Shown here piece after piece: positions 17,249-25,250 of a DNA stretch of 64,000 bases. This DNA is from Spirosoma sp. SC4-14. Lineage in GTDB: Bacteria > Bacteroidota > Bacteroidia > Cytophagales > Spirosomataceae. The notes below the pieces were generated by a model. That model was not told where the DNA came from and did not search any database. It was given only the letters and a program-made list of their open reading frames with translations. Location of the stretch: contig NZ_CP147518.1 of the NCBI RefSeq assembly GCF_037201965.1, positions 6,441,001-6,505,000 of the forward strand, given 5' to 3'. The translations under genes were made by a program, and so were the position numbers. How positions within the stretch are numbered: the first letter of the stretch is position 1; each line of letters starts with the position of its first letter.

Positions 17249-17267
17249 TCAACCGCTTAGCGGTTGA
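17249..17267. promoter_or_regulatory. Perfect palindrome upstream of a kinase pair
   Basis: TCAACCGC-TTA-GCGGTTGA is an 8-bp perfect inverted repeat with a 3-bp centre. It is placed between the terminator and the GTG start at 17308, where the promoter of the kinase pair should be. It could be an operator or a short mRNA hairpin. Confidence 0.45.
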
Positions 17268-17307
17268 TTACCTGTGAGATCGAAAAAATAGTAATTTTAT
17301 CCGTATC

Positions 17308-18402
17308 GTGACTTCCTGGCCTGCTCAACATACTCCCCCACCGGAACAGTCCAACAGCAACTGGGTCCGCTGGATTTTCATTCCATTTGCGGTGCTGTTA
17401 GCCAATCTGGTCTTTCTGAAGGAAACGCAATACAACGCTCAGATGTATATTGTCTGGTCGCTGGTTGGCATTGTTTACGGCTGGATAATCTGGCGGGTAA
17501 ATCGCCAGTGGATGCTGTATGTGCGTCGACGTTATGCCTACATTAAGCAAACCCGGCTTCGCGTGATTACTACATTTGCTGGTTACACAGTTATTACGGG
17601 AAGTTTACAGGCTGCTCTTATCTGGCTTGGTCACCTAACCCACCTCAATAATGCACCGGTTACGGAACAGGCTTACCGGAAACTGATTATCGTCAATCTG
17701 ATTTGGGTGGTTATTGTCGGCACGATCTATGAAGTTGTCTATTATCTGCATAAATACCGCCAGGCACTTCAGGAAGCCGAAGCACTAAAGAAAGCAGGGC
17801 TGCAACGCCAGTATGACCGGCTTAAAAGTCAGGTTAATCCGCATTTTTTGTTCAACTGCCTCAATTCGCTCTCGGCACTTATTGCCGAAGACCGTCAGCG
17901 GGCCAGTGCGTTTCTCGACGAACTGGCAAGCGTGTATCGGTATATGCTTCAGGCGAGCCAGCGCCCAATTGTAACGCTGAGCGACGAAACGGCTTTTCTG
18001 TCGGCGTTTTGCTACCTGCTCGACACCCGGTTTGGCAAAACACTCCGCTGGCAAGTGTGGGTCGACCCATCGTTGCTGGAATATTGGCTTCCTCCCCTGA
18101 CCTTACAACTACTCATCGAAAACGCCCTGCGGCATAATCTGCTGCTGGTCGATCAACCACTGACTATCTGCATTAATACCACCAGCGATGGGCATCTGGA
18201 AGTAAGTAACCGTATTCAGCGTAAAAAACTTAAGGTTCCTACACAGTTAGGAGGCCTTGCCCTACTGGCTACCCGCTTCGATTCGCTGGATTTACCCAGA
18301 CCCGTTATTGAAGATGATGGACATCAATTTGTTGTTCGTGTACCTTTGGCAAAAACTCAGCAATCAGAGTCGAATACAACCGTTACCAATCGTGTCGAAT
18401 GA
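17308..18402 (+). CDS. LytS-type sensor histidine kinase, 4TM
   Basis: This 364-aa protein starts at GTG and has four membrane helices in residues 20-155 (for example WIFIPFAVLLANLVFL and LIIVNLIWVVIVGTIYEVVYYL). The H-box is NPHFLFNCLNSLSALI and the N-box LLIENALRHN. The G1 box is altered (NRIQRK). The G2 region reads QLGGLALLATRF rather than the GIGLSNI of its neighbours, so ATP binding may be weakened. Its last codons overlap the next kinase gene by 4 nt (ATGA), meaning the two are translationally coupled and may work as a pair or heterodimer. Confidence 0.92.
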   Translation: MTSWPAQHTPPPEQSNSNWVRWIFIPFAVLLANLVFLKETQYNAQMYIVWSLVGIVYGWIIWRVNRQWMLYVRRRYAYIKQTRLRVITTFAGYTVITGSLQAALIWLGHLTHLNNAPVTEQAYRKLIIVNLIWVVIVGTIYEVVYYLHKYRQALQEAEALKKAGLQRQYDRLKSQVNPHFLFNCLNSLSALIAEDRQRASAFLDELASVYRYMLQASQRPIVTLSDETAFLSAFCYLLDTRFGKTLRWQVWVDPSLLEYWLPPLTLQLLIENALRHNLLLVDQPLTICINTTSDGHLEVSNRIQRKKLKVPTQLGGLALLATRFDSLDLPRPVIEDDGHQFVVRVPLAKTQQSESNTTVTNRVE

Positions 18403-19439
18403 AAAAATTCAGCTATACCGAACAGGACAGCACGATGCAACTCATTGTATTGCCCCTGTTTGTGTTTATCCTGAACTGGATACTGCTGAAAGATACCTAC
18501 TGGCACAACTGGCGTGTATTTGCCTTTGCCACCCTGGTTGCCGGAACAATAGGCTATGGCAACTGGATTGCCAACAATATTGCGGGTAACTATATCAATC
18601 GAAATTTTCCTTACTTCCACCAATTACCCCAGCGAATTGTGCTGTTGTTTTTGAGCGCCGTTTTGCTGATTTCACTGGCAGTGACTCTCGACTACGGCAT
18701 ATACGTCTGGGCCAATTCGTCAACCCTCCCGCTCAAACCAGGCCAGTTAGGCTGGGCGTTTGCTTTTGTGCTAATCAATACGGTGGTTGTTATCGCCATT
18801 TACGAAAGTATTATGGCCTTCAACTACTGGCAACGAACACTCATCGAAACCGAGCAACTCCGAAAGGAAAACCTGCAAAGCCAGCTCGAAGGGCTAAAAA
18901 GTCAGATCAATCCGCATTTTTTGTTCAATAGCCTGAACTCCCTATCGTCGCTGATTGAAGATGACCCCGATCGGGCACAGCAGTTCATCGAAGAAATGAG
19001 CAGTGTGTATCGGTATCTGCTCCGCAGCAACGAAACCGAACTGGCAACCCTACAGCAGGAAATTCAGTTTGCGCAGTCGTATTTTCATCTGCTCAATACG
19101 CGCTATGGCGATGGTATCCGGCTCGACCTGGCCATTGATCCGCAACTGGAAACTTATTTGCTACCACCACTCACCCTGCAAATTCTGTTCGAAAATGTAG
19201 TGAAGCATAACATCATTCTACCGCAGCAACCCCTTACGATTCGGGTAAACACCACCCCCGACGGCCAGCTTCGGGTGCAGAATAATTTGCAGCGCAAAAG
19301 TGTCCGGGTTCCATCGAACCGCATTGGCCTCTCCAACATTACGGCTAAATACGAACTGTTGGGGCAAGGTACCGTACTCATTGAGGAAGAAGCACAAACA
19401 TTTATAGTCACACTCCCCCTGCTGGTAAACTCTACTTAA
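18399..19439 (+). CDS. LytS-type sensor histidine kinase, 4TM
   Basis: The 346-aa second kinase of the coupled pair has four membrane helices (LIVLPLFVFILNWILL, FATLVAGTIGYGNWI, IVLLFLSAVLLISLAVTL, LGWAFAFVLINTVVVIAIY). Its H-box is NPHFLFNSLNSLSSLI, N-box ILFENVVKHN, altered G1 QNNLQRK and intact G2 NRIGLSNI. The ATG lies inside the stop of the preceding gene. It is followed after 156 nt by the LytTR response regulator gene, its most likely partner. Confidence 0.93.
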   Translation: MKKFSYTEQDSTMQLIVLPLFVFILNWILLKDTYWHNWRVFAFATLVAGTIGYGNWIANNIAGNYINRNFPYFHQLPQRIVLLFLSAVLLISLAVTLDYGIYVWANSSTLPLKPGQLGWAFAFVLINTVVVIAIYESIMAFNYWQRTLIETEQLRKENLQSQLEGLKSQINPHFLFNSLNSLSSLIEDDPDRAQQFIEEMSSVYRYLLRSNETELATLQQEIQFAQSYFHLLNTRYGDGIRLDLAIDPQLETYLLPPLTLQILFENVVKHNIILPQQPLTIRVNTTPDGQLRVQNNLQRKSVRVPSNRIGLSNITAKYELLGQGTVLIEEEAQTFIVTLPLLVNST

Positions 19440-19478
19440 CGAGTTAGTATACAGCAAGCCACTCTAAACAGGAAAAGA

Positions 19479-19511
19479 TCCGCTTCATAAATAATATATA
19501 CCGATTCGAGC
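19479..19511 (+). promoter_or_regulatory. Candidate LytTR box pair E
   Basis: TCCGCTTCATAA (19479-19490) and ACCGATTCGAGC (19500-19511) form a direct repeat with a 21-bp period. They lie about 85 nt before the start of the LytTR regulator gene, which suggests autoregulation. Confidence 0.55.
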
Positions 19512-19595
19512 AACATTTTTTTGCATAAATAGCGTCTGTATTATCATTTTGTAGTGTAAGCAGGCCAAAAACTTAACCTGGTAATAGCGTTCGCC

Positions 19596-20405
19596 ATGAA
19601 TGTATTTTTAATTGAAGATGAAGAACTAGCCGTCCGCAAACTGTCGAAACTCTTGCTGGATGTTGACCCAACCATTCAGATTGTAGGTACGGCTGCCAGT
19701 GTGCGCTCGTCGGTAGCCTGGCTCAACGCCAACACACCGGGTCAGCCATCGGCTCCCGATCTGATTCTGATGGACATTGAGCTGGCCGATGGACAGAGTT
19801 TCGAAATCTTTGAGCAAACCACCGTTGGCGCACCGGTTATTTTCACGACCTCTTATGACGAATACGCACTACGGGCTTTTAAGGTAAACAGTATCGACTA
19901 CCTGCTAAAACCCATCAAACGGCACGAACTCGAAGCCAGTCTGGCCAAATACAAACGTACCGTTGCCGACAGTGGCGAAGTTGTGGAGAGTAAACCCAGC
20001 GACGTGGGCATGATGGACATCGACGCACTGGTACAGCAGCTACGCCAGCAAATTCAGCCCGCCGACTACCGTCGGCGGTTTCTGGTAAAACATCGCCAGC
20101 AATGGGTGCCGGTTGAGGTTAGCGACATCGCCTATTTCTATTCGGAAGAGGGCGTAAGCTTATTTCGCACGCACAGTAACCAGAAATTTTCGCTCGATTA
20201 TACCCTCGACGAACTGGAAAAAATGCTCGACCCCGCCCAGTTTTTCCGGGCAAACCGGCAATATATTGTCCAGATCAACACCGTTCAGCAGATTCATCCT
20301 TACTTCAATAATAAGCTGAAACTGGTGCTCAAGCCAGCTACCGACGATGAGGTACTGGTCAGCCGCGAACGGGCAACCGATTTCAAAAAGTGGATGGGGA
20401 AATAG
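19596..20405 (+). CDS. LytTR-family response regulator
   Basis: This 269-aa protein has a receiver domain (about 1-125) with the acidic pocket EDEE near residue 7, the phospho-acceptor D60 in LILMDIEL, Thr/Ser in FTTSYDEYA and the conserved Lys in YLLKPIK. A C-terminal LytTR DNA-binding domain (about 160-267) contains HRQQWVPVEVSDIAYFYSEEG and FFRANRQYIVQ. LytTR domains bind pairs of direct repeats about two helical turns apart. It is the only response regulator among six kinases here and the natural reader of the 21-bp-period boxes upstream of itself and four other units. Confidence 0.95.
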   Translation: MNVFLIEDEELAVRKLSKLLLDVDPTIQIVGTAASVRSSVAWLNANTPGQPSAPDLILMDIELADGQSFEIFEQTTVGAPVIFTTSYDEYALRAFKVNSIDYLLKPIKRHELEASLAKYKRTVADSGEVVESKPSDVGMMDIDALVQQLRQQIQPADYRRRFLVKHRQQWVPVEVSDIAYFYSEEGVSLFRTHSNQKFSLDYTLDELEKMLDPAQFFRANRQYIVQINTVQQIHPYFNNKLKLVLKPATDDEVLVSRERATDFKKWMGK

Positions 20406-20431
20406 ATTGCCTTACTCACTAGATCGACGGT

Positions 20432-21490
20432 TCAGGTAGCAAAATGAATCTGGGCTTGAGTCAATAGAGGTAGCGTTACGCGAAACCAGCCAGCCTGTTC
20501 GTCAATTACTGGCGTAGGCTGATCGAGCAGTTTATATTTAATAGCCATATTGGCCAGACCAATACCTACTGTTTCGACCCGCACATTCCGGCGCTGAATG
20601 GTATTTTCGACGCGTAAGGTGCCATCGCTGGGTGTCTGAATATATATTCGAAGGGGTTGCTCAGGAAGAAATATGTTGTGCTTAAGCGCATTCTCGATCA
20701 AGATCTGCAACGTAAGTGGCGGCAGCAAACGTGGGTAATACACAGCATCGACATCAATCGAAACATCGATTCCGGTGCCATAACGCATTTTAATGAGGTA
20801 AAAATACGACCGTATAAAGGTTAGTTCGGCATCGAGGGTGGTCAGCTCGCGCTCACCAGCCTGTAGCAGATACCGATACACGCTCGCCAGTTCATCGACA
20901 AAGGCTTCGGCCTGATCCGGATCTTCGGTAATCAACGACGAAATCGAATTGAGGCTATTGAACAAAAAATGAGGACTTACCTGATTTTTAAGCGAAACGA
21001 GCTGACTCTGCAAATTACTCTTGGTCAATGCATCTTTTTCCAGTTGCGCTTTCTGCCACTCCTTCAGCACATATGCTCCTTCGTAAATTGAAAAATAAAC
21101 GCAGTGGTAAAAAAACTGCATCCCAACAGCCCGCGAATATTCTACCAGGTGCGGAAAGTACCAGATGTGGCCATCGAACAGGAAGCGGGTCATTTGCCGG
21201 ATAAACCAGGCCAGATTTGCCATTATGGGCAAAAGAACCAGCAACCAGACCAGACGCTTCCGGCTGTTTGGGTACCCAGAATAGCGCGCCTGAAGCCGAA
21301 GAACTACCCAACGAGCAAGCTGCCACCAAACCACACCAATGCTAAGACCGATCATATCGTTCAGTATGACGGTTCGCAATGGAAGGCTCAGGTACCAGTC
21401 CAGACGGAAAAACAACGCCACAAACACAAACAAAACAACGGGTCCCCAAATCCGTAATCTGCTATCGTTGAAAGATGTGTTCATACGCAT
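20432..21490 (-). CDS. LytS-type sensor histidine kinase, 4TM
   Basis: This 352-aa kinase has four membrane segments in residues 8-145. The H-box is SPHFLFNSLNSISSLI (Asn replaced by Ser, as in the 9925 kinase) and the N-box ILIENALKHN. G1 is altered (ENTIQRR) and G2 is VGIGLANM. Its start ATG overlaps the stop of the upstream kinase gene by one base (TGATG), so the two leftward kinases are translationally coupled, mirroring the rightward pair at 17308-19439. An alternative start (MNTSF) is two codons in. It is convergent with the LytTR gene, whose stop lies 26 nt away. Confidence 0.93.
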   Translation of the reverse strand: MRMNTSFNDSRLRIWGPVVLFVFVALFFRLDWYLSLPLRTVILNDMIGLSIGVVWWQLARWVVLRLQARYSGYPNSRKRLVWLLVLLPIMANLAWFIRQMTRFLFDGHIWYFPHLVEYSRAVGMQFFYHCVYFSIYEGAYVLKEWQKAQLEKDALTKSNLQSQLVSLKNQVSPHFLFNSLNSISSLITEDPDQAEAFVDELASVYRYLLQAGERELTTLDAELTFIRSYFYLIKMRYGTGIDVSIDVDAVYYPRLLPPLTLQILIENALKHNIFLPEQPLRIYIQTPSDGTLRVENTIQRRNVRVETVGIGLANMAIKYKLLDQPTPVIDEQAGWFRVTLPLLTQAQIHFAT

Positions 21491-22533
21491 CAGGTAGTTG
21501 TTAGTTGCTGCGCCCGTAGTAGTGGCAACCGAACAGTGAAATAATCTTCATCATCCTGCACCAATATCTGGTAGTTACCCAGCAATGTATACTTGGCCAT
21601 AATGTTGGCCAAACCAATCTGGTTCGAATCGACTTTAGTGGTTTTTCGCTGAAGATTGTTCTGAACAACAAGCTCTTCATTTTCGATATAGATGTCGATC
21701 TCCAAAGGCGATTCAGCCAGGATCATGTTGTGTTTTACCGCATTTTCGATCAGAATCTGTAGGGTAAGCGGTGGCAGCAGGTAATCATCATACAAACTAT
21801 CGACGCTGATTTGTATCTGTAGTCCGCTGCCATAGCGGGTTTTCAGCAAATGCACATACGATTCAATAAAATCCATTTCATCGCGCAGCGGTGTCAGTTT
21901 GTCTTCGTTATTCCGAAGCAGGTACCGGTATACGCTGCTGATTTCATCGACAAACAGTTCGGCCTGAGCAGGATTTTCCGTAATCAGTGCCGACAGCGAA
22001 TTAAGGCTGTTGAACAGAAAATGCGGGTTAATCTGGCTTTTCAGCGAATCGAGCTGATTTTGCAGATTGGCCTTTCGCAAAGCTTCTTTGTCCAGATGCG
22101 TCTGCTTCCACTTTTGCAGGCTATAGATACCTTCGTAGGTAATTACATATGCGCAATAGTAAAAAATTTGAATCCCGATTGAATACGTATAGTCAATCAG
22201 ATCGGGCAAAACCCATTCGTCGTTATTGATTATATTTCGTATGGCATAGCGTATGAACCAGGCAAAATTGACCAGCAAGGGTGCCAGCACCAGCAACCAC
22301 ACAAAACGGGTCGTTGTCTGCGCAAGTTCGGGGTAACGGTATTGCAGCGCTCGAATCGCCCACCGCGCTACCTGCCAGCAGGTAAAACCAGCCGTAATGG
22401 CAATCAGGTCAGACTTAACAAGATCGCTAATGGGCAATTCGAAGTACCAGTTAAGTCTGAAAAAGAGCGTTCCGAACACAAACAGAGCGAGAGGGCCGAA
22501 AATTCGCAGTTTTGTGTCGTTGAGTGGCTTCAT
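21490..22533 (-). CDS. LytS-type sensor histidine kinase, 4TM
   Basis: This 347-aa protein closely resembles the 20432 kinase. The N-termini align (NDTKLRIFGPLALFVFGTLFFRLNWY against NDSRLRIWGPVVLFVFVALFFRLDWY). It has H-box NPHFLFNSLNSLSALI, N-box ILIENAVKHN, altered G1 QNNLQRK and G2 NQIGLANI. It is the first gene of the leftward kinase pair, and the two probably arose by tandem duplication. A weak box pair at 22640-22670 (GCCGTGTCAG and TCCGGTTCAA, period 20) lies upstream but points the other way. Confidence 0.93.
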   Translation of the reverse strand: MKPLNDTKLRIFGPLALFVFGTLFFRLNWYFELPISDLVKSDLIAITAGFTCWQVARWAIRALQYRYPELAQTTTRFVWLLVLAPLLVNFAWFIRYAIRNIINNDEWVLPDLIDYTYSIGIQIFYYCAYVITYEGIYSLQKWKQTHLDKEALRKANLQNQLDSLKSQINPHFLFNSLNSLSALITENPAQAELFVDEISSVYRYLLRNNEDKLTPLRDEMDFIESYVHLLKTRYGSGLQIQISVDSLYDDYLLPPLTLQILIENAVKHNMILAESPLEIDIYIENEELVVQNNLQRKTTKVDSNQIGLANIMAKYTLLGNYQILVQDDEDYFTVRLPLLRAQQLTTT

Positions 22534-22669
22534 ACGCTATAATTCAGGACAACCCTGTTGAACAGACGCTTTCCAGTAAAGATATAGATTTTATAGCATC
22601 TGCCGATTATCGGCCAGCTCACCAGTCAGGCCATAATCAGCCGTGTCAGATCAGTCTGTTCCGGTTCAA

Positions 22670-23221
22670 TCAGTCGAGGTATTTGCCATAGGTTGACTTA
22701 TACCCAAAAAGATACGCAACCGGCGCCAGGATAGTAAAGAGAATTTTCTGAACAACAAAGGACGGTTTAGCTACCCGGAAAACCCCGGAAAACCGATTAA
22801 CCAGCAAAGCCGTCTGCAACAGGGGAGGCATTCCGCTGGCCGTTACTTTACCATCGGCAGCAAGGCCGCTGGCCGTTTCGAGCAGATACTCCGTATCCAA
22901 AGCCGGTCTCACCTGCCAGGTAACGACCGTTTTTTGATCCGATGCATTCCACATGGCGTGTACCGTATTGGCCGGAATATGGAGCGTATCGCCCGGTTTC
23001 AGTTTTTCCAACTGACCATCGATCCGTACCGTCAATTCGCCCTGCAATACCGTAAACTCTTCGGCCTGATATGGATGATAATGATCTGTTGGCTCTGCTG
23101 AATGGGGCCGATAAATCGTCTCCATCTCCAGTAATTTCCCGCCGGTATCGGCTGCTGTCCGCACAAACCGAATATCCTGCCCGGTTATTGGGTTTCGAAC
23201 AACTTTATTGGTAAAGGCCAT
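22670..23221 (-). CDS. Cupin-domain protein
   Basis: This 183-aa protein is built around one cupin barrel (about residues 30-115). Motif 1 is DHYHPYQAEEFTVLQGELTV (metal-ligand His/His/Glu pattern) and motif 2 is GDTLHIPANTVHAMWN. The C-terminal 60 residues are hydrophobic in part (VQKILFTILAPVAYLFGYK) and may contact the membrane. Small cupins can be isomerases, dioxygenases or sugar-binding sensors, and nothing here decides between them. It is transcribed leftward toward the kinase pair. Confidence 0.8.
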   Translation of the reverse strand: MAFTNKVVRNPITGQDIRFVRTAADTGGKLLEMETIYRPHSAEPTDHYHPYQAEEFTVLQGELTVRIDGQLEKLKPGDTLHIPANTVHAMWNASDQKTVVTWQVRPALDTEYLLETASGLAADGKVTASGMPPLLQTALLVNRFSGVFRVAKPSFVVQKILFTILAPVAYLFGYKSTYGKYLD

Positions 23222-23518
23222 GGTACTGGTTCGAATGGTTTATATCCTGCGAAAAGTAAAGCTGGGACAAGTATTGAACTAGAGCAATTCGGAAGGAGTT
23301 AAACCAACAAAAATGAAGGACCAAGCGGAATAATTGACCAACAAACAGGAAACTCGCAACCAGACAATGCGCCACCACAAGGCCCGACCATAAAATTTAC
23401 TACTCCTGGCAAACTTCTTAAAATACAATCGGTTAGATTGCGTTCATAAGGCAGGCAGGCCATTGGCCGCAAAACCCCAGCCCCATAAACTTCTGAGCAA
23501 CGATCCTATTACTCACGT

Positions 23519-24067
23519 ATGATAAATAATCTGACTCCCTCCTCTCCTACTCTATTACTCGTCGACCAGCAGGATAACGTAATCGGAACAGCCGAAAAGC
23601 TGGCTGCTCATCAGACTGGCGCGCTCCACCGGGCTTTTTCAGTGCTGATTTTCAACGAACAGGGCGACTATCTGCTTCAACAGCGTGCGCTGGAAAAATA
23701 TCATTCGGGTGGCTTATGGACCAACTCCTGTTGCGGCCATCCCAGCCAGCCCGATAACACAGCAGCGCAGGCCCAACAACGGTTATTCGAAGAAATGGGA
23801 TTCCGGGCCGAACTAGACCCGTTATTTGTCTTTCAATACTATGCTGAACTACCCAACGGACTCACTGAACATGAAATTGATCATGTGTTTACGGGTCAGT
23901 ACCAGGGAGACATCCCATTTAATTTCAGTGAAGTAAGTGCAGTGCGGTGGATTTCACCAGAAGCACTGGCTCAGGAAATAAACGAATCACCCGATTCGTT
24001 TACAGTATGGTTTAAGATTCTTTTTGATCGACTCCAAAAGTCGAATCAGCCAGTTACGGCGGCATGA
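23519..24067 (+). CDS. idi: Isopentenyl-diphosphate delta-isomerase, type I
   Basis: This 182-aa Nudix-fold enzyme interconverts isopentenyl and dimethylallyl diphosphate for isoprenoid synthesis (quinones, carotenoids, undecaprenol). The type I signature residues are present: catalytic Cys in TNSCCGHP (C72 by alignment with the E. coli enzyme), metal-binding His in AAHQTGALHRAFS (H31, H37), the FEEMGF Nudix-like Glu, and the catalytic Glu in TEHEIDHVF (E117/E119). Length matches the bacterial family. It stands alone between intergenic stretches of about 300 nt. Confidence 0.95.
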   Translation: MINNLTPSSPTLLLVDQQDNVIGTAEKLAAHQTGALHRAFSVLIFNEQGDYLLQQRALEKYHSGGLWTNSCCGHPSQPDNTAAQAQQRLFEEMGFRAELDPLFVFQYYAELPNGLTEHEIDHVFTGQYQGDIPFNFSEVSAVRWISPEALAQEINESPDSFTVWFKILFDRLQKSNQPVTAA

Positions 24068-24304
24068 CCCGAATAAATACTTAAGTATTTAACCGGAAAT
24101 TTTCCCGACTCAGCACGTAAAAACTGGCATTCGGCCTTATTCAAATTCGGGTTTCAATTTGTACTTATTACTTTCGAAAGTATTATTTCTATCAAAATGC
24201 CAATTAAAAGCAGTCGTAACTGGCCAGTACAAAGCTGCTTCTGTTGGCATACTGAGTACTCAGAGCTTGCCCAATTCTTAACGTAATTTTACCAGTGAGG
24301 AGAT

Positions 24305-24334
24305 TTTGTCTGTAAATAATTGTTGCTACATTTA
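24305..24334 (+). promoter_or_regulatory. Bacteroidota-type promoter for the YceI gene
   Basis: TTTG (24305-24308) and TACATTTA (24327-24334) are 18 bp apart. This matches TTTG / TAnnTTTG except for the final base. The ATG at 24364 follows 29 nt later. The rest of the 24068-24363 gap shows nothing else of note. Confidence 0.65.
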
Positions 24335-24363
24335 AATTTCCAATTCATAAACAGATCAATTCC

Positions 24364-24951
24364 ATGAAAACACTTACCGTATTTGCTGCCTGCCTCTTTG
24401 TATCTGGTGTTTCGCTGGCTCAAACCTGGAACGTAGACAAAGCTCACTCGCGTGTCGGATTTACCGTTACACACAACCTACTGGCAGAAGTAGACGGCAA
24501 TTTTAAAACCTTCGACGCAAAAGTAACCTCCTCAAAACCAGACCTATCTGATGCAGTACTAGAGCTTACGGCCGATATCAACAGCATCAACACCGATAAT
24601 GACCGTCGGGATGGCCACCTGAAAAGCCCCGATTTTTTCGATGCGGCCAAATACCCAACGTTGACTTTCAAAAGTACGTCGTTCAAAAAAGTTGCCGATA
24701 AAAAATACGCAGCAACTGGCAACCTGACCATGCACGGTGTTACAAAACCCGTAACGCTGGATGTTACGATGCTAGGACCCGTAAAAATGAAAGGGCCAGG
24801 CGGCAAAGAACAGGAAAAAGTTGGCTTCAAAGTAGGCACTACACTTAAGCGTTCAGATTTTGGCGTAGGCACGATTCCGGTGGTGGTTGTAAGTGATGAG
24901 GTTGAAGTGAAAGCCAACGGCGAATTTGTGAAGCAGGACGCTGCCAATTAA
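24364..24951 (+). CDS. YceI-family periplasmic protein
   Basis: This 195-aa protein has a clear signal peptide (residues 1-19, cut after SLA) and a single lipocalin-like YceI domain. Family hallmarks are the WNVDKAHSRVGFTVTH start, the FKTFDAK strand, NTDNDRRDGHLKSPDFFDA, and NLTMHGVTKPVTLDV. YceI proteins bind polyprenoid chains in a barrel and are made under acid or osmotic stress in some bacteria. It has its own promoter and terminator, so it is monocistronic. The idi gene just upstream makes the isoprenoid precursor; a functional link is only suggestive. Confidence 0.95.
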   Translation: MKTLTVFAACLFVSGVSLAQTWNVDKAHSRVGFTVTHNLLAEVDGNFKTFDAKVTSSKPDLSDAVLELTADINSINTDNDRRDGHLKSPDFFDAAKYPTLTFKSTSFKKVADKKYAATGNLTMHGVTKPVTLDVTMLGPVKMKGPGGKEQEKVGFKVGTTLKRSDFGVGTIPVVVVSDEVEVKANGEFVKQDAAN

Positions 24952-24976
24952 CATAAACCTAGCTAGTTTAGTCTGC

Positions 24977-25016
24977 AATCCCGATGTTCTGCCCAAAGCA
25001 GCATCGGGATTTTTTT
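24977..25016 (+). terminator. Intrinsic terminator after the YceI gene
   Basis: AATCCCGATG (24977-24986) pairs with CATCGGGATT (25002-25011), and seven T follow from 25011. Confidence 0.9.
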
Positions 25017-25250
25017 GTTCCCTTATGCTCATCCAGAATCACATTGGGGATGGGCAATGTCTGAGCAGCCGTAGCCGATTGTACTTATAAGCGAAAAAAA
25101 TAAAAAAAACCTCGACTATACTTTGTAAAAAAGAGCCAAAAGTGCGTATCATTACGTAATAAATACATAATAAACCAAAGCCCTATTTAAGCCGCTGGCA
25201 GTAGGTGCATTTCCGTTGCAATCGCTTGGTTAGTTTATTCCTATAATCCC

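Noticed and set aside
22640..22670. Possible sixth LytTR box pair upstream of the leftward kinases
   Set aside because: The boxes are weak, spaced 20 rather than 21 bp, and point away from the kinase genes.
24444..24947. 167-aa minus-strand frame
   Set aside because: It is the Ser/Thr/Val-rich mirror of the YceI gene, which has its own promoter and terminator.
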